Shown in pieces: positions 34,584 through 43,613 of a stretch of 64,000 nt of DNA. The notes below the pieces were generated by a model. It saw nothing but the letters and a program-made list of their open reading frames with translations. It was not told where the DNA came from and did not search any database. Source of the DNA: an uncultured Flavobacteriaceae bacterium (GTDB lineage Bacteria > Bacteroidota > Bacteroidia > Flavobacteriales > Flavobacteriaceae); assembly GCA_947502635.1 (NCBI GenBank), contig CANNAN010000005.1:248001-312000 (forward strand), in the 5' to 3' direction. The first letter of the stretch is position 1. Every line of letters starts with the position of its first letter. The translations under genes and the position numbers were made by a program.

Positions 34584-34906
34584 TTATGAAAGTACTTGTA
34601 TTAATTTTAATAAGAGCATACTGGTTTCTAATTCCAGAATCAAAACGAAGAAAGTGTTTATTTAAAGTTTCATGCTCAAATTATGTATTTCAAAAAACAA
34701 AAAGAGAAGGTTTAATCTCTGGATTAAGAGCTTTAATGTTTAGAGTCAATAATTGCAATTCAAATTATTGTATTATGGAACTTGATCAGCAACAAGTTTT
34801 GATTACTAAAACTGGAGTTATAATCAAATTTGAAGATCACAACCTACCAAATATAAAATCATCTTATAGGGAGCGTTTTCATAAAGATATATTTAATTAT
34901 AAATAA
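34580..34906 (+). CDS. yidD: YidD-like membrane protein insertion factor
   Basis: 108 aa. LILIRAYWFLIPESKRRKCLFKVSCSNYVFQKTKREG aligns with the YidD signature (Y...R....G..CRF.PTCS.Y...A...G), and the VNNCNSNY stretch matches its C-terminal R.NPC. YidD normally assists YidC in membrane protein insertion. This copy is divergent, lacks the usual CR(F/Y)xPTC wording and sits in a cluster of small accessory genes rather than with rpmH/rnpA/yidC. It may be a paralogue with a separate role. Confidence 0.72.
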   Translation: MIMKVLVLILIRAYWFLIPESKRRKCLFKVSCSNYVFQKTKREGLISGLRALMFRVNNCNSNYCIMELDQQQVLITKTGVIIKFEDHNLPNIKSSYRERFHKDIFNYK

Positions 34907-34919
34907 TAACATTGAATAA

Positions 34920-35972
34920 ATGGAACTTCAAAACCAACTCAAAGCTTTAGCTGAAAAAATAAACAAGCTAAAAGACAAAATAGAAACCGAAGAATCTACA
35001 AAACATGCCTTTGTACTTCCATTTATTAATATTTTAGGGTTTGATACCTTTAATCCAATAGAAGTTGTTCCTGAGTTCACTGCAGATTTAGGATTGAAAA
35101 AAGGAGAGAAAGTAGATTATGCTATTTTTCAGGATAATACCCCTATTTTAATTGTAGAATGTAAGAATTGGAAAGAGAATTTGGATAACCATAATTCTCA
35201 GCTTTTTAGATATTTCCATGCTACCAAAACGCGCTTTGCATTACTAACAAATGGTATTAACTATCGTTTTTATACAGATTTGGAGCAGACAAATAAAATG
35301 GATGAAAAACCGTTTTTAGAGTTTGATATTACAAATATTAAAGACAATGAAATTCATGAAATTTCAAAGTTTCATAAATCTAATTTTGATGTTGCTAAAA
35401 TTGTAAACAATGCAAGCTCATTAAAATATACAAAAGAAATCAAGAAAAGTATTTCAGAAGAATTAGCAGAACCGTCAAGACCGTTTGTTAAATTATTTGC
35501 GAACAAAGTATATTCAGGGAGAATTACTGAAAAAATAATGGATGAATTTACAGGATTAGTTCATAAAGCATTTAATCAGACTATTAGTGATAAGGTTAAC
35601 AATCGACTAAATGCTGCACTTAATAAAGAAGCCGAGAAGCAACAAGAAGATGTTGTTGAAGAAGAGGAGGAGCAAAGTAAAATAATCACAACAGAAGAAG
35701 AACTGGAGGGGTTTAGAATTGTGGTTGCGATTTTAAGGAGGAAACTTCCAACTCATAGAATCATTCATCGAGATACACAGTCTTATTTTGGGATTTTATT
35801 GGATGATAATAACCGTAAACCTTTATGCAGATTGCATTTAAATGCCAGTACAAAATATATTGGAATAATTGATGAGGATAAAAATGAAACCAGAGAAGTG
35901 ATTCAATCTATTGATGATATTTATCAGTTTGAAGAACAACTTTTAAATACAGTTGCTTTTTATATGAGTTAA
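34920..35972 (+). CDS. HsdR-N-type (PD-(D/E)xK) nuclease-like protein
   Basis: 350 aa. Residues 1-25 form a helix. The HsdR_N core follows: FVLPFINILGFDTF, KVDYAIF (Asp66), ILIVECKNW (Glu80, Lys82) and FRYFHATKTRFALLTNG. The D-ExK triad of the restriction-endonuclease fold is intact. A Glu-rich coiled linker (about 230-250) precedes a second domain (EGFRIVVAILRRKL; LCRLHLNASTKYIGI), common at the C-terminus of solitary HsdR_N proteins. No helicase, HsdM or HsdS gene lies nearby, so it is not a full type I system. It may act in defence or DNA metabolism; function is unproven. Confidence 0.82.
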   Translation: MELQNQLKALAEKINKLKDKIETEESTKHAFVLPFINILGFDTFNPIEVVPEFTADLGLKKGEKVDYAIFQDNTPILIVECKNWKENLDNHNSQLFRYFHATKTRFALLTNGINYRFYTDLEQTNKMDEKPFLEFDITNIKDNEIHEISKFHKSNFDVAKIVNNASSLKYTKEIKKSISEELAEPSRPFVKLFANKVYSGRITEKIMDEFTGLVHKAFNQTISDKVNNRLNAALNKEAEKQQEDVVEEEEEQSKIITTEEELEGFRIVVAILRRKLPTHRIIHRDTQSYFGILLDDNNRKPLCRLHLNASTKYIGIIDEDKNETREVIQSIDDIYQFEEQLLNTVAFYMS

Positions 35973-36028
35973 GTAGTAAAACTTTTTATTAACTTAGACT
36001 CTTAACAATAGTACACAGCACTTGGTTC

Positions 36029-36520
36029 ATGTATAAATTTTGGTTAGCTCTTTTGTTTTTAGTAACACTATCTTATGGTAGTGTGAAAAAAGATTCGATC
36101 ATAGGAAAAGCTGTGGCAATTACAGACGGAGACACCTTTAAGCTACTAACAAAAGATTCCGTACTTATAAAAGTTCGTTTAGCTAATATTGATTGTCCAG
36201 AGAGAAAGCAACCTTTTTCTAAAAAAGCAAAACAGTTTGTAGCAGATGCTATATTTAATAAAACAGTTACAATTCATGTTTTAAAGAAAGACAGGTATCA
36301 ACGTTGTATTGCCAACGTGATTTATGCTGATTCTTTAAACTTAAGTTATGAATTGGTGAAACATGGTTTAGCATGGCATTATGTAAAATATTCAAAAGAT
36401 ACCATTTTGCAAAGTCTTGAGGACAGGGCTAAATTAAATAAGGTTGGTTTGTGGGTAGATAAAAACGCTATGGCACCTTGGATTTGGAGAAGTAATAAAA
36501 AGAAGCATACAAAACATTGA
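36029..36520 (+). CDS. Staphylococcal-nuclease-like (SNase) secreted nuclease
   Basis: 163 aa with a signal peptide (FWLALLFLVTLSYGS). The SNase fold has the calcium-binding DGDT (about residues 33-36), catalytic Arg50 in VRLANIDCPE, Glu58 and a second Arg near 92 in DRYQR, matching the R35/E43/R87 triad of S. aureus nuclease. It is likely exported and degrades DNA or RNA in the periplasm or outside. The stop overlaps the TTG start of the next gene, which also encodes an exported zinc-motif protein, so the two are coupled. Confidence 0.9.
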   Translation: MYKFWLALLFLVTLSYGSVKKDSIIGKAVAITDGDTFKLLTKDSVLIKVRLANIDCPERKQPFSKKAKQFVADAIFNKTVTIHVLKKDRYQRCIANVIYADSLNLSYELVKHGLAWHYVKYSKDTILQSLEDRAKLNKVGLWVDKNAMAPWIWRSNKKKHTKH

Positions 36521-36885
36521 AAGTTTTAAAAACAGTATGGTTTATCCTTATTTTGGCATTTACTATAAATGTTTCATCTCAAACAGTTTATACTACAAAA
36601 ACAGGTGCTAAATATCATAAAGAAAACTGTAGATACCTCAAGTATTCAAAAAGAGAAATGACTTTGAAAAAAGCAAAGTCGTTGGGCTATACAGCTTGCT
36701 TGGTTTGTAAGCCTGCGGTTAATAATGTAAAAAAAGATAAAACAAGTTCGAGTTTTTTAAACAGTAATAAGGGCAGTACAACAAAGGAAAAATCTACAGC
36801 TACTCAATGTACGGGAAAAACAAAATCTGGTTCGCGCTGTAAACGCAAAACAAAAAACACTAATGGTAGGTGTTACCAACATTAG
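36517..36885 (+). CDS. Exported protein with Ada-like and DUF5763-like zinc motifs
   Basis: 122 aa. It starts with TTG at 36517, overlapping the nuclease stop; no ATG gives a signal peptide. The signal peptide (WFILILAFTINVSSQ) is followed by YHKENCRYLKYS and GYTACLVCKPA. This His/Cys set (H..xC...C..C) is common next to or fused with SNase domains. A Lys/Ser linker leads to a C-terminal CTGKTKSGSRCKRKTKNTNG with a closing C..H, matching the DUF5763 zinc-knuckle pattern. It is probably a zinc- or nucleic-acid-binding partner of the nuclease; this is inference from context. Confidence 0.75.
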   Translation: MKVLKTVWFILILAFTINVSSQTVYTTKTGAKYHKENCRYLKYSKREMTLKKAKSLGYTACLVCKPAVNNVKKDKTSSSFLNSNKGSTTKEKSTATQCTGKTKSGSRCKRKTKNTNGRCYQH

Positions 36886-37055
36886 CCACAGGTTCGAGTT
36901 TTACTAAGATTATTTAAGCTATTGTATTCATATAGTTCCTATTCTTTTTTAATATCAAATTCAATAAATAATAAAACCTCATTATTAGTAATAATAGCTT
37001 ATGTATAGTGTATATATACACTACGAAAATTCTTGAAATGGCGTTTTGATATTAT

Positions 37056-37076
37056 TTTACAAGTATTTGATACGCT
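37056..37076 (+). promoter_or_regulatory. Putative HTCS operator, copy 1
   Basis: The core ACAAGTATTTGATACGCT with three Ts before it is a 21-bp exact match to the complement of 48853-48873. It lies 28 bases before a -7-like TAGATTTG and upstream of the glycosidase gene. The copy upstream of susC has the same orientation relative to transcription. Confidence 0.6.
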
Positions 37077-37104
37077 CTCATAATCAATATTCTAAAAAGG
37101 GCAA

Positions 37105-37112
37105 TAGATTTG
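37105..37112 (+). promoter_or_regulatory. -7 promoter element (TAGATTTG)
   Basis: Matches TAnnTTTG, downstream of the repeated 21-bp site at a spacing fitting an activator bound near -40 to -60. Confidence 0.45.
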
Positions 37113-37422
37113 TAATAGTTGAAAAAAATAGAGATTAGAGTTTTAGGTATTTCATTAGGTATATAAAATTCTAAGATTATTTGAGTTTAGTTAACTTTTC
37201 ATGCATACTTCTAGTTGTATATCTTTTTATATAGTTACTTATTTATTAGAAATGGATTGGCAGGTATTAACCAATTTATTTGAAGTGTGTTTGAAATGTT
37301 TTGATCAATAAAGTATCAATAATTAATTATTGGAGTAAAGCTAAAGCTTTTTAAATTTCTATTTCAAGACACTAATTTTTCAACAATTAAGAATAATTAG
37401 GATTCAATGTAAAAAGATTATA

Positions 37423-38742
37423 ATGAGAAAAACATTCTTGATTTTAGGTATAGTACTTGTATGCTTTACTTGTCTAAATAATCAAAAAAAAAGCAACAAA
37501 AATTTAATAGTAGGTAGTAGTTCTGCTAAAATTAATAAAGAAGATTTAGCCCCACTTTATTTAGATTTAAAAGAAGAATATAAAGAACTAAGTAATAGAG
37601 TGATTCAGCCTGCTGAAGGCTATTTAGAGTATCCTTATCTTATTCCAGCTGGGTTTTATAAGCAAATGTGGGATTGGGATGGTTTTTTTATGGGGAACTA
37701 TTTTATTAGTAAAGGAAAACCAGAATATTTAAAGTACTGGGCTTTGAATTTTATTATTGGAATAGATGATGAAGGTTATGTTTCTGGTTGTGCAACAACT
37801 AAAGGGCCTCGTCCTATATTCGGAAAATTTGCGATGAAACCTTTTTTATCCCAAGGTGTGTATTTATCTTCAAAAAAAATGGACGATTTTAATTGGATAA
37901 AACCATATTATAGTCAATTAAAGAAAGTTCTTAAATATAGAGAGAAAACGCAACAGGATAGTGTTACAGGTCTTTTTTATTGGGATATTGCTATGCAAAG
38001 TGGTGTCGATAACAATCCAGGAATGAATTATTTTGTTAAAGATACACGTTCTTTTTTGGCTCCAGATGCCAGTGCTTGGCAGTATAGAGAATATTTAGCA
38101 CAAGCTGCTATCTCTGAGAAACTTGGAGAAGAACAAGATGCTAAAGAGTACACTCAAAAAGCTAAAAATCTTAAAGTAGCTATCAATAAAGTATTATGGT
38201 CTAATGATGATAAAGTCTATTACACTGTAGATAGAGAAACAGGTAATTTTTACAAGCGAATAAGTTTCTCTTCGTTTGTACCATTATTAGCTGGAATTCC
38301 ATCTCAAGAAAATGGGACAGAAACTATTGAGAAATATTTAATTCAACCAGAACATATGAAAGCAAAATATGGATATAGGTCACTTTCTGCACTAGACCCT
38401 GATTATAATAATAAAAATATCATCGTTCCTTTTTCAAACTGGCAAGGTCCTGTTTGGCCTATAGCAAATTATATTTACTCTGTGGGTTTAAAAAAATATG
38501 GTTTTGATGGTGAATTGCATTGGTTAGGAAAAACATTAGGTGCATTGTTGTTGGAGGATATAAAAAAGTACAATACCATGCATGAAAACTACCATGCAGA
38601 TTCAGGGAAAGCTTTAGCTCCAAGTAATGATCATGTGGATAAAGACGGAAATGTTGTAGGGTTTATTAGCTGGAATTTATGTGTTGAAAATATTTTAGAT
38701 GGCGTGGTAAATGATAATTGGATGCTATTGGATATTGAATAA
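37423..38742 (+). CDS. GH63/GH37-like glycosidase lipoprotein
   Basis: 439 aa. Lipoprotein signal with Cys17 (LVCFTC), then an (alpha/alpha)6-barrel with QMWDWDGFFMG, SGVDNNPGMNY (probable general acid Asp196, matching the G(M/V)DNSP motif of GH63/GH37), FSNWQGPVWPIANY and ENYHADSG near the C-terminus. The W-Q-G-P-x-W motif and ENYxAxxG are shared by trehalases, glucosidase I-like and mannosylglycerate-hydrolase-like enzymes. It is short (catalytic domain only). It probably trims alpha-linked glucose or mannose units at the cell surface. It lies directly upstream of the HTCS gene, with the predicted HTCS site in its own promoter region. Confidence 0.82.
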   Translation: MRKTFLILGIVLVCFTCLNNQKKSNKNLIVGSSSAKINKEDLAPLYLDLKEEYKELSNRVIQPAEGYLEYPYLIPAGFYKQMWDWDGFFMGNYFISKGKPEYLKYWALNFIIGIDDEGYVSGCATTKGPRPIFGKFAMKPFLSQGVYLSSKKMDDFNWIKPYYSQLKKVLKYREKTQQDSVTGLFYWDIAMQSGVDNNPGMNYFVKDTRSFLAPDASAWQYREYLAQAAISEKLGEEQDAKEYTQKAKNLKVAINKVLWSNDDKVYYTVDRETGNFYKRISFSSFVPLLAGIPSQENGTETIEKYLIQPEHMKAKYGYRSLSALDPDYNNKNIIVPFSNWQGPVWPIANYIYSVGLKKYGFDGELHWLGKTLGALLLEDIKKYNTMHENYHADSGKALAPSNDHVDKDGNVVGFISWNLCVENILDGVVNDNWMLLDIE

Positions 38743-38966
38743 AAATACAAATTAGAAAAAACTGAATGAGGATAATCTGAAAGGCTCTTATATAACTCTT
38801 ATTTTCAATTAATTAAGTTTGTAGTTGAAGTTGGAGCCATTTGTGAAAGAGAAAAAGGGCTGGTGAAAAAAGAAATAAATAGGAGAAGATACTATTAATG
38901 TTAATTTTAAAAGTATATTTTTAGCAAAGGAACTATAACCTACCTATTTAAGTGAATATACGCTTA

Positions 38967-41900
38967 ATGAGAGAATTCAAATTTATAAAAAATCATAGTA
39001 AATTATTTTTTGAAACAAAAAAAGGTAGGATAAGCTTTTTTGTTTTTTTATTCATAGCGATTTTTACTTTTAAGCTTACTTTTTCTCAGAATTTTGATTA
39101 TAATATAAGCACGCTTTCTAACGACTCTGATATCACACAGAATACCGTTTCGTCAATTTTAACAGATGATATGGGGTTTTTGTGGTTTGGTAAAATGGAT
39201 GGGCTTTATAAATATAATGGCTACAATTTTGAAACCTTCACAACAACTTTTAATAATGAAACTGGTCTTAGTAATCCTTGGGTAACGGACTTAAAAAAGT
39301 TAAAAAAGTATTTAATTGTTGGAACAAAAAACGGATTGAATGTCTTAAGTCTTAAAACCCAAAAACTTACTTATTTTTTTCCTTCAGATTATGGTTCAAG
39401 TTATAGCAATAATATTACTTGTATTAATGTAAACTCTAATACCAATATACTTGTTGGAACTAAAAAGGGACTTTTAAATGCTTTTGTAAAAGATTCTGTT
39501 ATTTCTACTGTTAAAAATGTAGATTTTGAAAACTTTAATAGAAAAACAGAGACTATTGAAATACTTCAAATACTTAAAGTAGATGATGGCTGTCTGGTAA
39601 GGACTTCTTTGGGTTTGTTTTTTTTGGAATTAAATAGTAATAAAGCCAAGAGAATATTTTTAACAACTTATAAAAATGACAAACAAATAAACTTCAATGC
39701 AGCTTATGTAACAAAATCAAAATACCTGATCATAGCTTCAGAAGAAGATGTCTTTTATTTAAATTTAGGACAAAACCCATTAAAAACGAATTTAAAGCAA
39801 GTTGCTTTTCCGCTTTCTCAGTTATATACAAATTGGCCTTCTATAAAAAAAGCAAATAATTTTTTAGAGGATAGGAACGGAAATATAATTGTTGGAACAC
39901 AAGGAGATGGCCTTTTTATATATAATAGAAAGGCGGAGAATTGGCAGAATTACAAGCATGAAAGAAATTATGAGAATACGTTAAAAAACGATTTTATAAG
40001 ATCACTTTACCTAGATAAATCTGGGGTAATAGTTATAGGAACTTATGCAGGTGTTAATGTTTTAAATACCCAAAAAAAGAGATTTGAACTTATAAATAGT
40101 GTTAAAACAAATACAGAAGAAGAGGAAATTTTAAATGTACATGCTATTTTAGAAGATCAAAATAAAAATTTATGGATTGGTACTCGAGGAAGAGGCATAT
40201 TTATTATATCTAAAAATAAGAAAGAACAAATACATATTACAAATACAAAGAGCAATGCTTTAGACCATATTCAATCCATAATTCAAGACAAAGAAAAACA
40301 AATATGGATTGGTACACAAAAAGGTGTTTTTATTATTAAAGATTTTGATAGAAGCTTAAAGAATATAGCAGAAAAATTTAAAAACAGCGTTCCAGATCTT
40401 TTACCAAATGAGTATATATATAAAATTTTAGAAGATAATGATTCTAATAAGTGGATTAGTACAGCTAGTGGGTTGTATTTGTATTCTGCGGACAAACATC
40501 TAAACAAGTTAAGTGACTTGTCTAATGGTTTTATTTTAAAAAATAAAATAGTGTACACAATGATGTTAGATAGTTTTAATCGCATTTGGTTGGGGACTTC
40601 AAACGAATTAATTGTGTATGTAAATCCAGAAGATTACAAAAATAAAGACTTGTCTCTTTCCAATCATTTAAAAGCTATACGTTTTCATCCTATTAGTCTA
40701 ACTCCAAAGTCGAAAAGGTTTTATGCTAATTATTACACTTATTCAATAGTAGAAGCAAGCGATCATGAGATCATGGTTGGAACAAATTTCGGATTATGTA
40801 AAATAGATAGTGAGCAGCGTCAATTAACGCCCTATTTTAATTCAGCACCCTTGTCTAATAGCTTAAAGCTTCAGTCTAGCTATATATATGGATTGCTTTA
40901 TGATGATATAAATAATGTGTTGTGGGCAGGTTCGAATAAAGGTATACTTTCTTATAGTTTTAATACTAAAGAAGAGAAGCAATATGTTTTAGAGGATGGA
41001 TTACAGTCTTTGGAGTTTAATGGAAATAGTATTCACAAAAATATTGATAAAACATTTTTCTTTGGAGGCGCCAATGGAGTTAATGTTTTAAAAACGACTC
41101 AACCCATAGAGAAAAGTGGATTCAAGCCCCAATTGGTATTAACAAAACTAATTGTAAATGGAGAAGAAGCTAGTATGGACAATACCTTAAAGGGGTTAGA
41201 TGCTAATATATCTTATGCGAAAAAAGTGAAATTAGCTGCTGAAAAAAATAATATTGGATTCGAATTTTCTTCCTTGCATTTACCTTATTCATCAAATAAT
41301 CTTTATAAATGTAAACTAACAAAAATAGATGATGATTGGATTTATCTAGGCCATAAAAGATCTATTAATTATGCTAATCTTCCTGAAGGATCATATACTT
41401 TTAAATTGATGGGAACTAATAGCGACAGGGTCTGGACTTCTCAAGAATTAAATTTCGAACTTGAAGTTTTACCTGTATGGTATAAGACCTGGTGGATGAT
41501 ACTAATATGGTGTTTGACTACTTTCTTTGTAATAGCAGCCTTTATTTGGATTTTATTAAAGAATAGAGATAATGTTAATTCATTAAAGATTAAAGAAATA
41601 GAAAGCGATAAAATTCAAGAGATTTATGAGTCTAAATTAGTTTTTTTTACAAATTTATCGCATGAGTTTAGAACACCATTATCATTGATTTTAGATCCAT
41701 TTCAAAGTTTAATGCTTCAAAAAGACTTTTATAATAAGAATAAAGATCTATTTGATATTATAAAGAATAATGTTAATCGTTTAAGGAGGCTTATTGATCA
41801 AATTATGGATTTTAGAAAGTTTGAATATGGAAAACTTTCATTGAAGGTTGTTCAAAGTGATATAGTATCTACTATTTCAACAATAAGTAACTCATTCATT

Positions 41901-43235
41901 CATCATTCTAAGTTAAAAAATGTTCATTATAATATAACGTTGCCAGATCAACCCATACACATGTTTTTCGACCCCGATAGCATCGAAAAAATACTATATA
42001 ATTTACTGTCTAACGCATTTAAATCGGTTACCAGTAAAGGTAATGTGTCTATTTCTATTAATGAATTTAAAAATGGAGACAAAGTTTTTAAACGGAGAAA
42101 TTATAAACAGATTTCTGGGGAAAAAACGAATACAAATTTTACAAATCATATTTATATTAAAGTTAAAGATGATGGTGCAGGCATTTCTAATAACAACTTA
42201 GAACATATATTTGCCCGATTTTATCAAGGTGATAGTGTTGAATCTGGAACAGGGATAGGCTTGTACATGGTTAAACAATTTACAGAGATGCATTTTGGTT
42301 CCATATTTATAAAAAGTAAAATAGGAAAAGGAACTTCTTTTATTATTGTTTTGCCAAAAAACGATGATCTGTATTATGATGCTTTAAGAAATAAAAATAG
42401 TGTAGTTTCAAAAGGCGTTAATAAAAAAGAAGACAGTATTCTTGTTACAGAAGAGGTCTTGTTGCCAATAACAGAAAAAAACTATACAGTAGTTGTTGTA
42501 GAGGATAATGATGAGTTGCGAATGTATCTAAAAAAAATACTTGGAGATTATTATAATGTATACACTGCTAATAATGGTTTAGAGGGCTTGGATTTGATTA
42601 ATGAAGAGTCTCCAGATCTTATAATAAGCGATATTGTCATGCCAGAGATTGATGGAGCAGAAATGTGCAAAAGGATTAAAGAAAATTTTGAAACCAGCCA
42701 TATTCCTGTGATTTTATTAACAGCAAGGGCTTTCGATAATCAAATTATAGAAGGTATTAATTTAGGAGCAGATGCTTATGTCACCAAGCCTTTTAATAAA
42801 GAAATCTTAATTGCTAAAATTAATAACCTTATCAAAAACAGAGAAAAACTACGTTTAATTTTCCAAAATTCAAAAACATTAGAACCTTCAAAGATTACAG
42901 TGACTTCTATAGATGAAAAACTTGTTATTAAATTAAAAGAACTTGTAGAAAGTCATATTCAGAATACAGAGCTTACTTTAGATATGTTGGCTACAGAAGT
43001 TGGAATTAGTAGAGCTCAATTATTTAGAAAAGTGAAAGCTTTAACGGGGCTTACTCCTAATAACTTTATAAAGTCGATACGTTTAAAATATGCTGCCCAG
43101 CTTTTAGATAATGATAAATTTCAGATTACAGAAGTCGCTTTTCTTTCTGGGTTTGCCGAAGCTAGTTATTTTTCTAGATGTTTTAAAGAAACTTTTGGGT
43201 GCAGCCCTAAGGCTTATAAAAAAACACATCAATAA
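38967..43235 (+). CDS. Hybrid two-component system sensor/regulator (HTCS)
   Basis: 1422 aa from ATG 38967 (GTG 38952 adds 5 residues). The parts in order are a signal peptide; two seven-bladed reg_prop propellers (about 35-730, repeated LWIGT / IWIGT blades); a Y_Y_Y domain (about 740-830); a TM helix (about 841-865, WWMILIWCLTTFFVIAAFIWILL); HisKA with the phosphoacceptor His in NLSHEFRTPLSL (near 898); and HATPase_c (NLLSNAFKSV, DDGAGISNNNL, GTGIGLYMVKQF). A receiver follows (VVVVEDNDELR; phospho-Asp near 1218 in LIISDIVMPEIDG), then a C-terminal AraC HTH (VGISRAQLFRKVKALTG, VAFLSGFAEASYFSRCFKETFG). Such proteins sense oligosaccharides in the periplasm and activate the neighbouring glycan locus directly. 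Confidence 0.95.
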   Translation: MREFKFIKNHSKLFFETKKGRISFFVFLFIAIFTFKLTFSQNFDYNISTLSNDSDITQNTVSSILTDDMGFLWFGKMDGLYKYNGYNFETFTTTFNNETGLSNPWVTDLKKLKKYLIVGTKNGLNVLSLKTQKLTYFFPSDYGSSYSNNITCINVNSNTNILVGTKKGLLNAFVKDSVISTVKNVDFENFNRKTETIEILQILKVDDGCLVRTSLGLFFLELNSNKAKRIFLTTYKNDKQINFNAAYVTKSKYLIIASEEDVFYLNLGQNPLKTNLKQVAFPLSQLYTNWPSIKKANNFLEDRNGNIIVGTQGDGLFIYNRKAENWQNYKHERNYENTLKNDFIRSLYLDKSGVIVIGTYAGVNVLNTQKKRFELINSVKTNTEEEEILNVHAILEDQNKNLWIGTRGRGIFIISKNKKEQIHITNTKSNALDHIQSIIQDKEKQIWIGTQKGVFIIKDFDRSLKNIAEKFKNSVPDLLPNEYIYKILEDNDSNKWISTASGLYLYSADKHLNKLSDLSNGFILKNKIVYTMMLDSFNRIWLGTSNELIVYVNPEDYKNKDLSLSNHLKAIRFHPISLTPKSKRFYANYYTYSIVEASDHEIMVGTNFGLCKIDSEQRQLTPYFNSAPLSNSLKLQSSYIYGLLYDDINNVLWAGSNKGILSYSFNTKEEKQYVLEDGLQSLEFNGNSIHKNIDKTFFFGGANGVNVLKTTQPIEKSGFKPQLVLTKLIVNGEEASMDNTLKGLDANISYAKKVKLAAEKNNIGFEFSSLHLPYSSNNLYKCKLTKIDDDWIYLGHKRSINYANLPEGSYTFKLMGTNSDRVWTSQELNFELEVLPVWYKTWWMILIWCLTTFFVIAAFIWILLKNRDNVNSLKIKEIESDKIQEIYESKLVFFTNLSHEFRTPLSLILDPFQSLMLQKDFYNKNKDLFDIIKNNVNRLRRLIDQIMDFRKFEYGKLSLKVVQSDIVSTISTISNSFIHHSKLKNVHYNITLPDQPIHMFFDPDSIEKILYNLLSNAFKSVTSKGNVSISINEFKNGDKVFKRRNYKQISGEKTNTNFTNHIYIKVKDDGAGISNNNLEHIFARFYQGDSVESGTGIGLYMVKQFTEMHFGSIFIKSKIGKGTSFIIVLPKNDDLYYDALRNKNSVVSKGVNKKEDSILVTEEVLLPITEKNYTVVVVEDNDELRMYLKKILGDYYNVYTANNGLEGLDLINEESPDLIISDIVMPEIDGAEMCKRIKENFETSHIPVILLTARAFDNQIIEGINLGADAYVTKPFNKEILIAKINNLIKNREKLRLIFQNSKTLEPSKITVTSIDEKLVIKLKELVESHIQNTELTLDMLATEVGISRAQLFRKVKALTGLTPNNFIKSIRLKYAAQLLDNDKFQITEVAFLSGFAEASYFSRCFKETFGCSPKAYKKTHQ

Positions 43236-43613
43236 AAATACTGATGTGGTCTGCGTTTAAAAAATATAAATCTTAATCAAGCTATTTTGGTATTGTTAAA
43301 AAAAGAAATATTGATATATTTTGAATGTTTATTAATTTTTAGGTATTTGTTTCTAATACTTCCTTATAAAGTACAATCATGCTGCTGAAACATATACTAC
43401 AGTTTACACTGTAATGATTTTTTGATAATAAATACTTGCTTCTGGTAGTTTCAAATAAGTTTTGAATATATTAAACTAGGGTTTACAACTTTAATAAATA
43501 AAAAATTAATTCATTCGCTAGTTAGTAACATAAAAAAAACCGTTGCTCCTTTTTAAATTAAGACAGGAGCAACGGAATTTATAAAAAACTAAACTAAACT
43601 ATAATGAAATATT
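43236..43613. other. Convergent gap between HTCS and susD genes
   Basis: A 378-base AT-rich gap. A short stem CACATCA/TGATGTG (43225-43231, 43242-43248) overlaps the HTCS stop and may end that transcript. The strong minus-strand terminator at 43532-43575 closes the susCD operon. Nothing else recognised. Confidence 0.5.
43532..43575 (-). terminator. Rho-independent terminator of susCD operon
   Basis: On the minus strand CCGTTGCTCCT (from 43575) and AGGAGCAACGG (ending 43540) form an 11-bp stem followed by eight Us (43532-43539 are As on the plus strand). It is 39 bases after the susD stop. Confidence 0.88.

Larger units (their letters stand above)
36886..37422 (+). promoter_or_regulatory. Control region of the second glycan locus
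   Basis: A 537-base gap with no coding signal. It contains the putative HTCS site at 37056-37076 and a TAGATTTG -7-like element at 37105-37112. If that promoter is used, the leader to the ATG at 37423 is about 300 bases, AT-rich and without an obvious hairpin. Confidence 0.5.

Noticed and set aside
34920-35972. A complete type I restriction system
   Set aside because: Only the HsdR_N-like nuclease domain is present; no helicase, methylase or specificity gene is found on either side.
38952-38966. GTG start for the HTCS gene
   Set aside because: The ATG at 38967 gives a well-formed signal peptide; the upstream GTG adds five residues without benefit.
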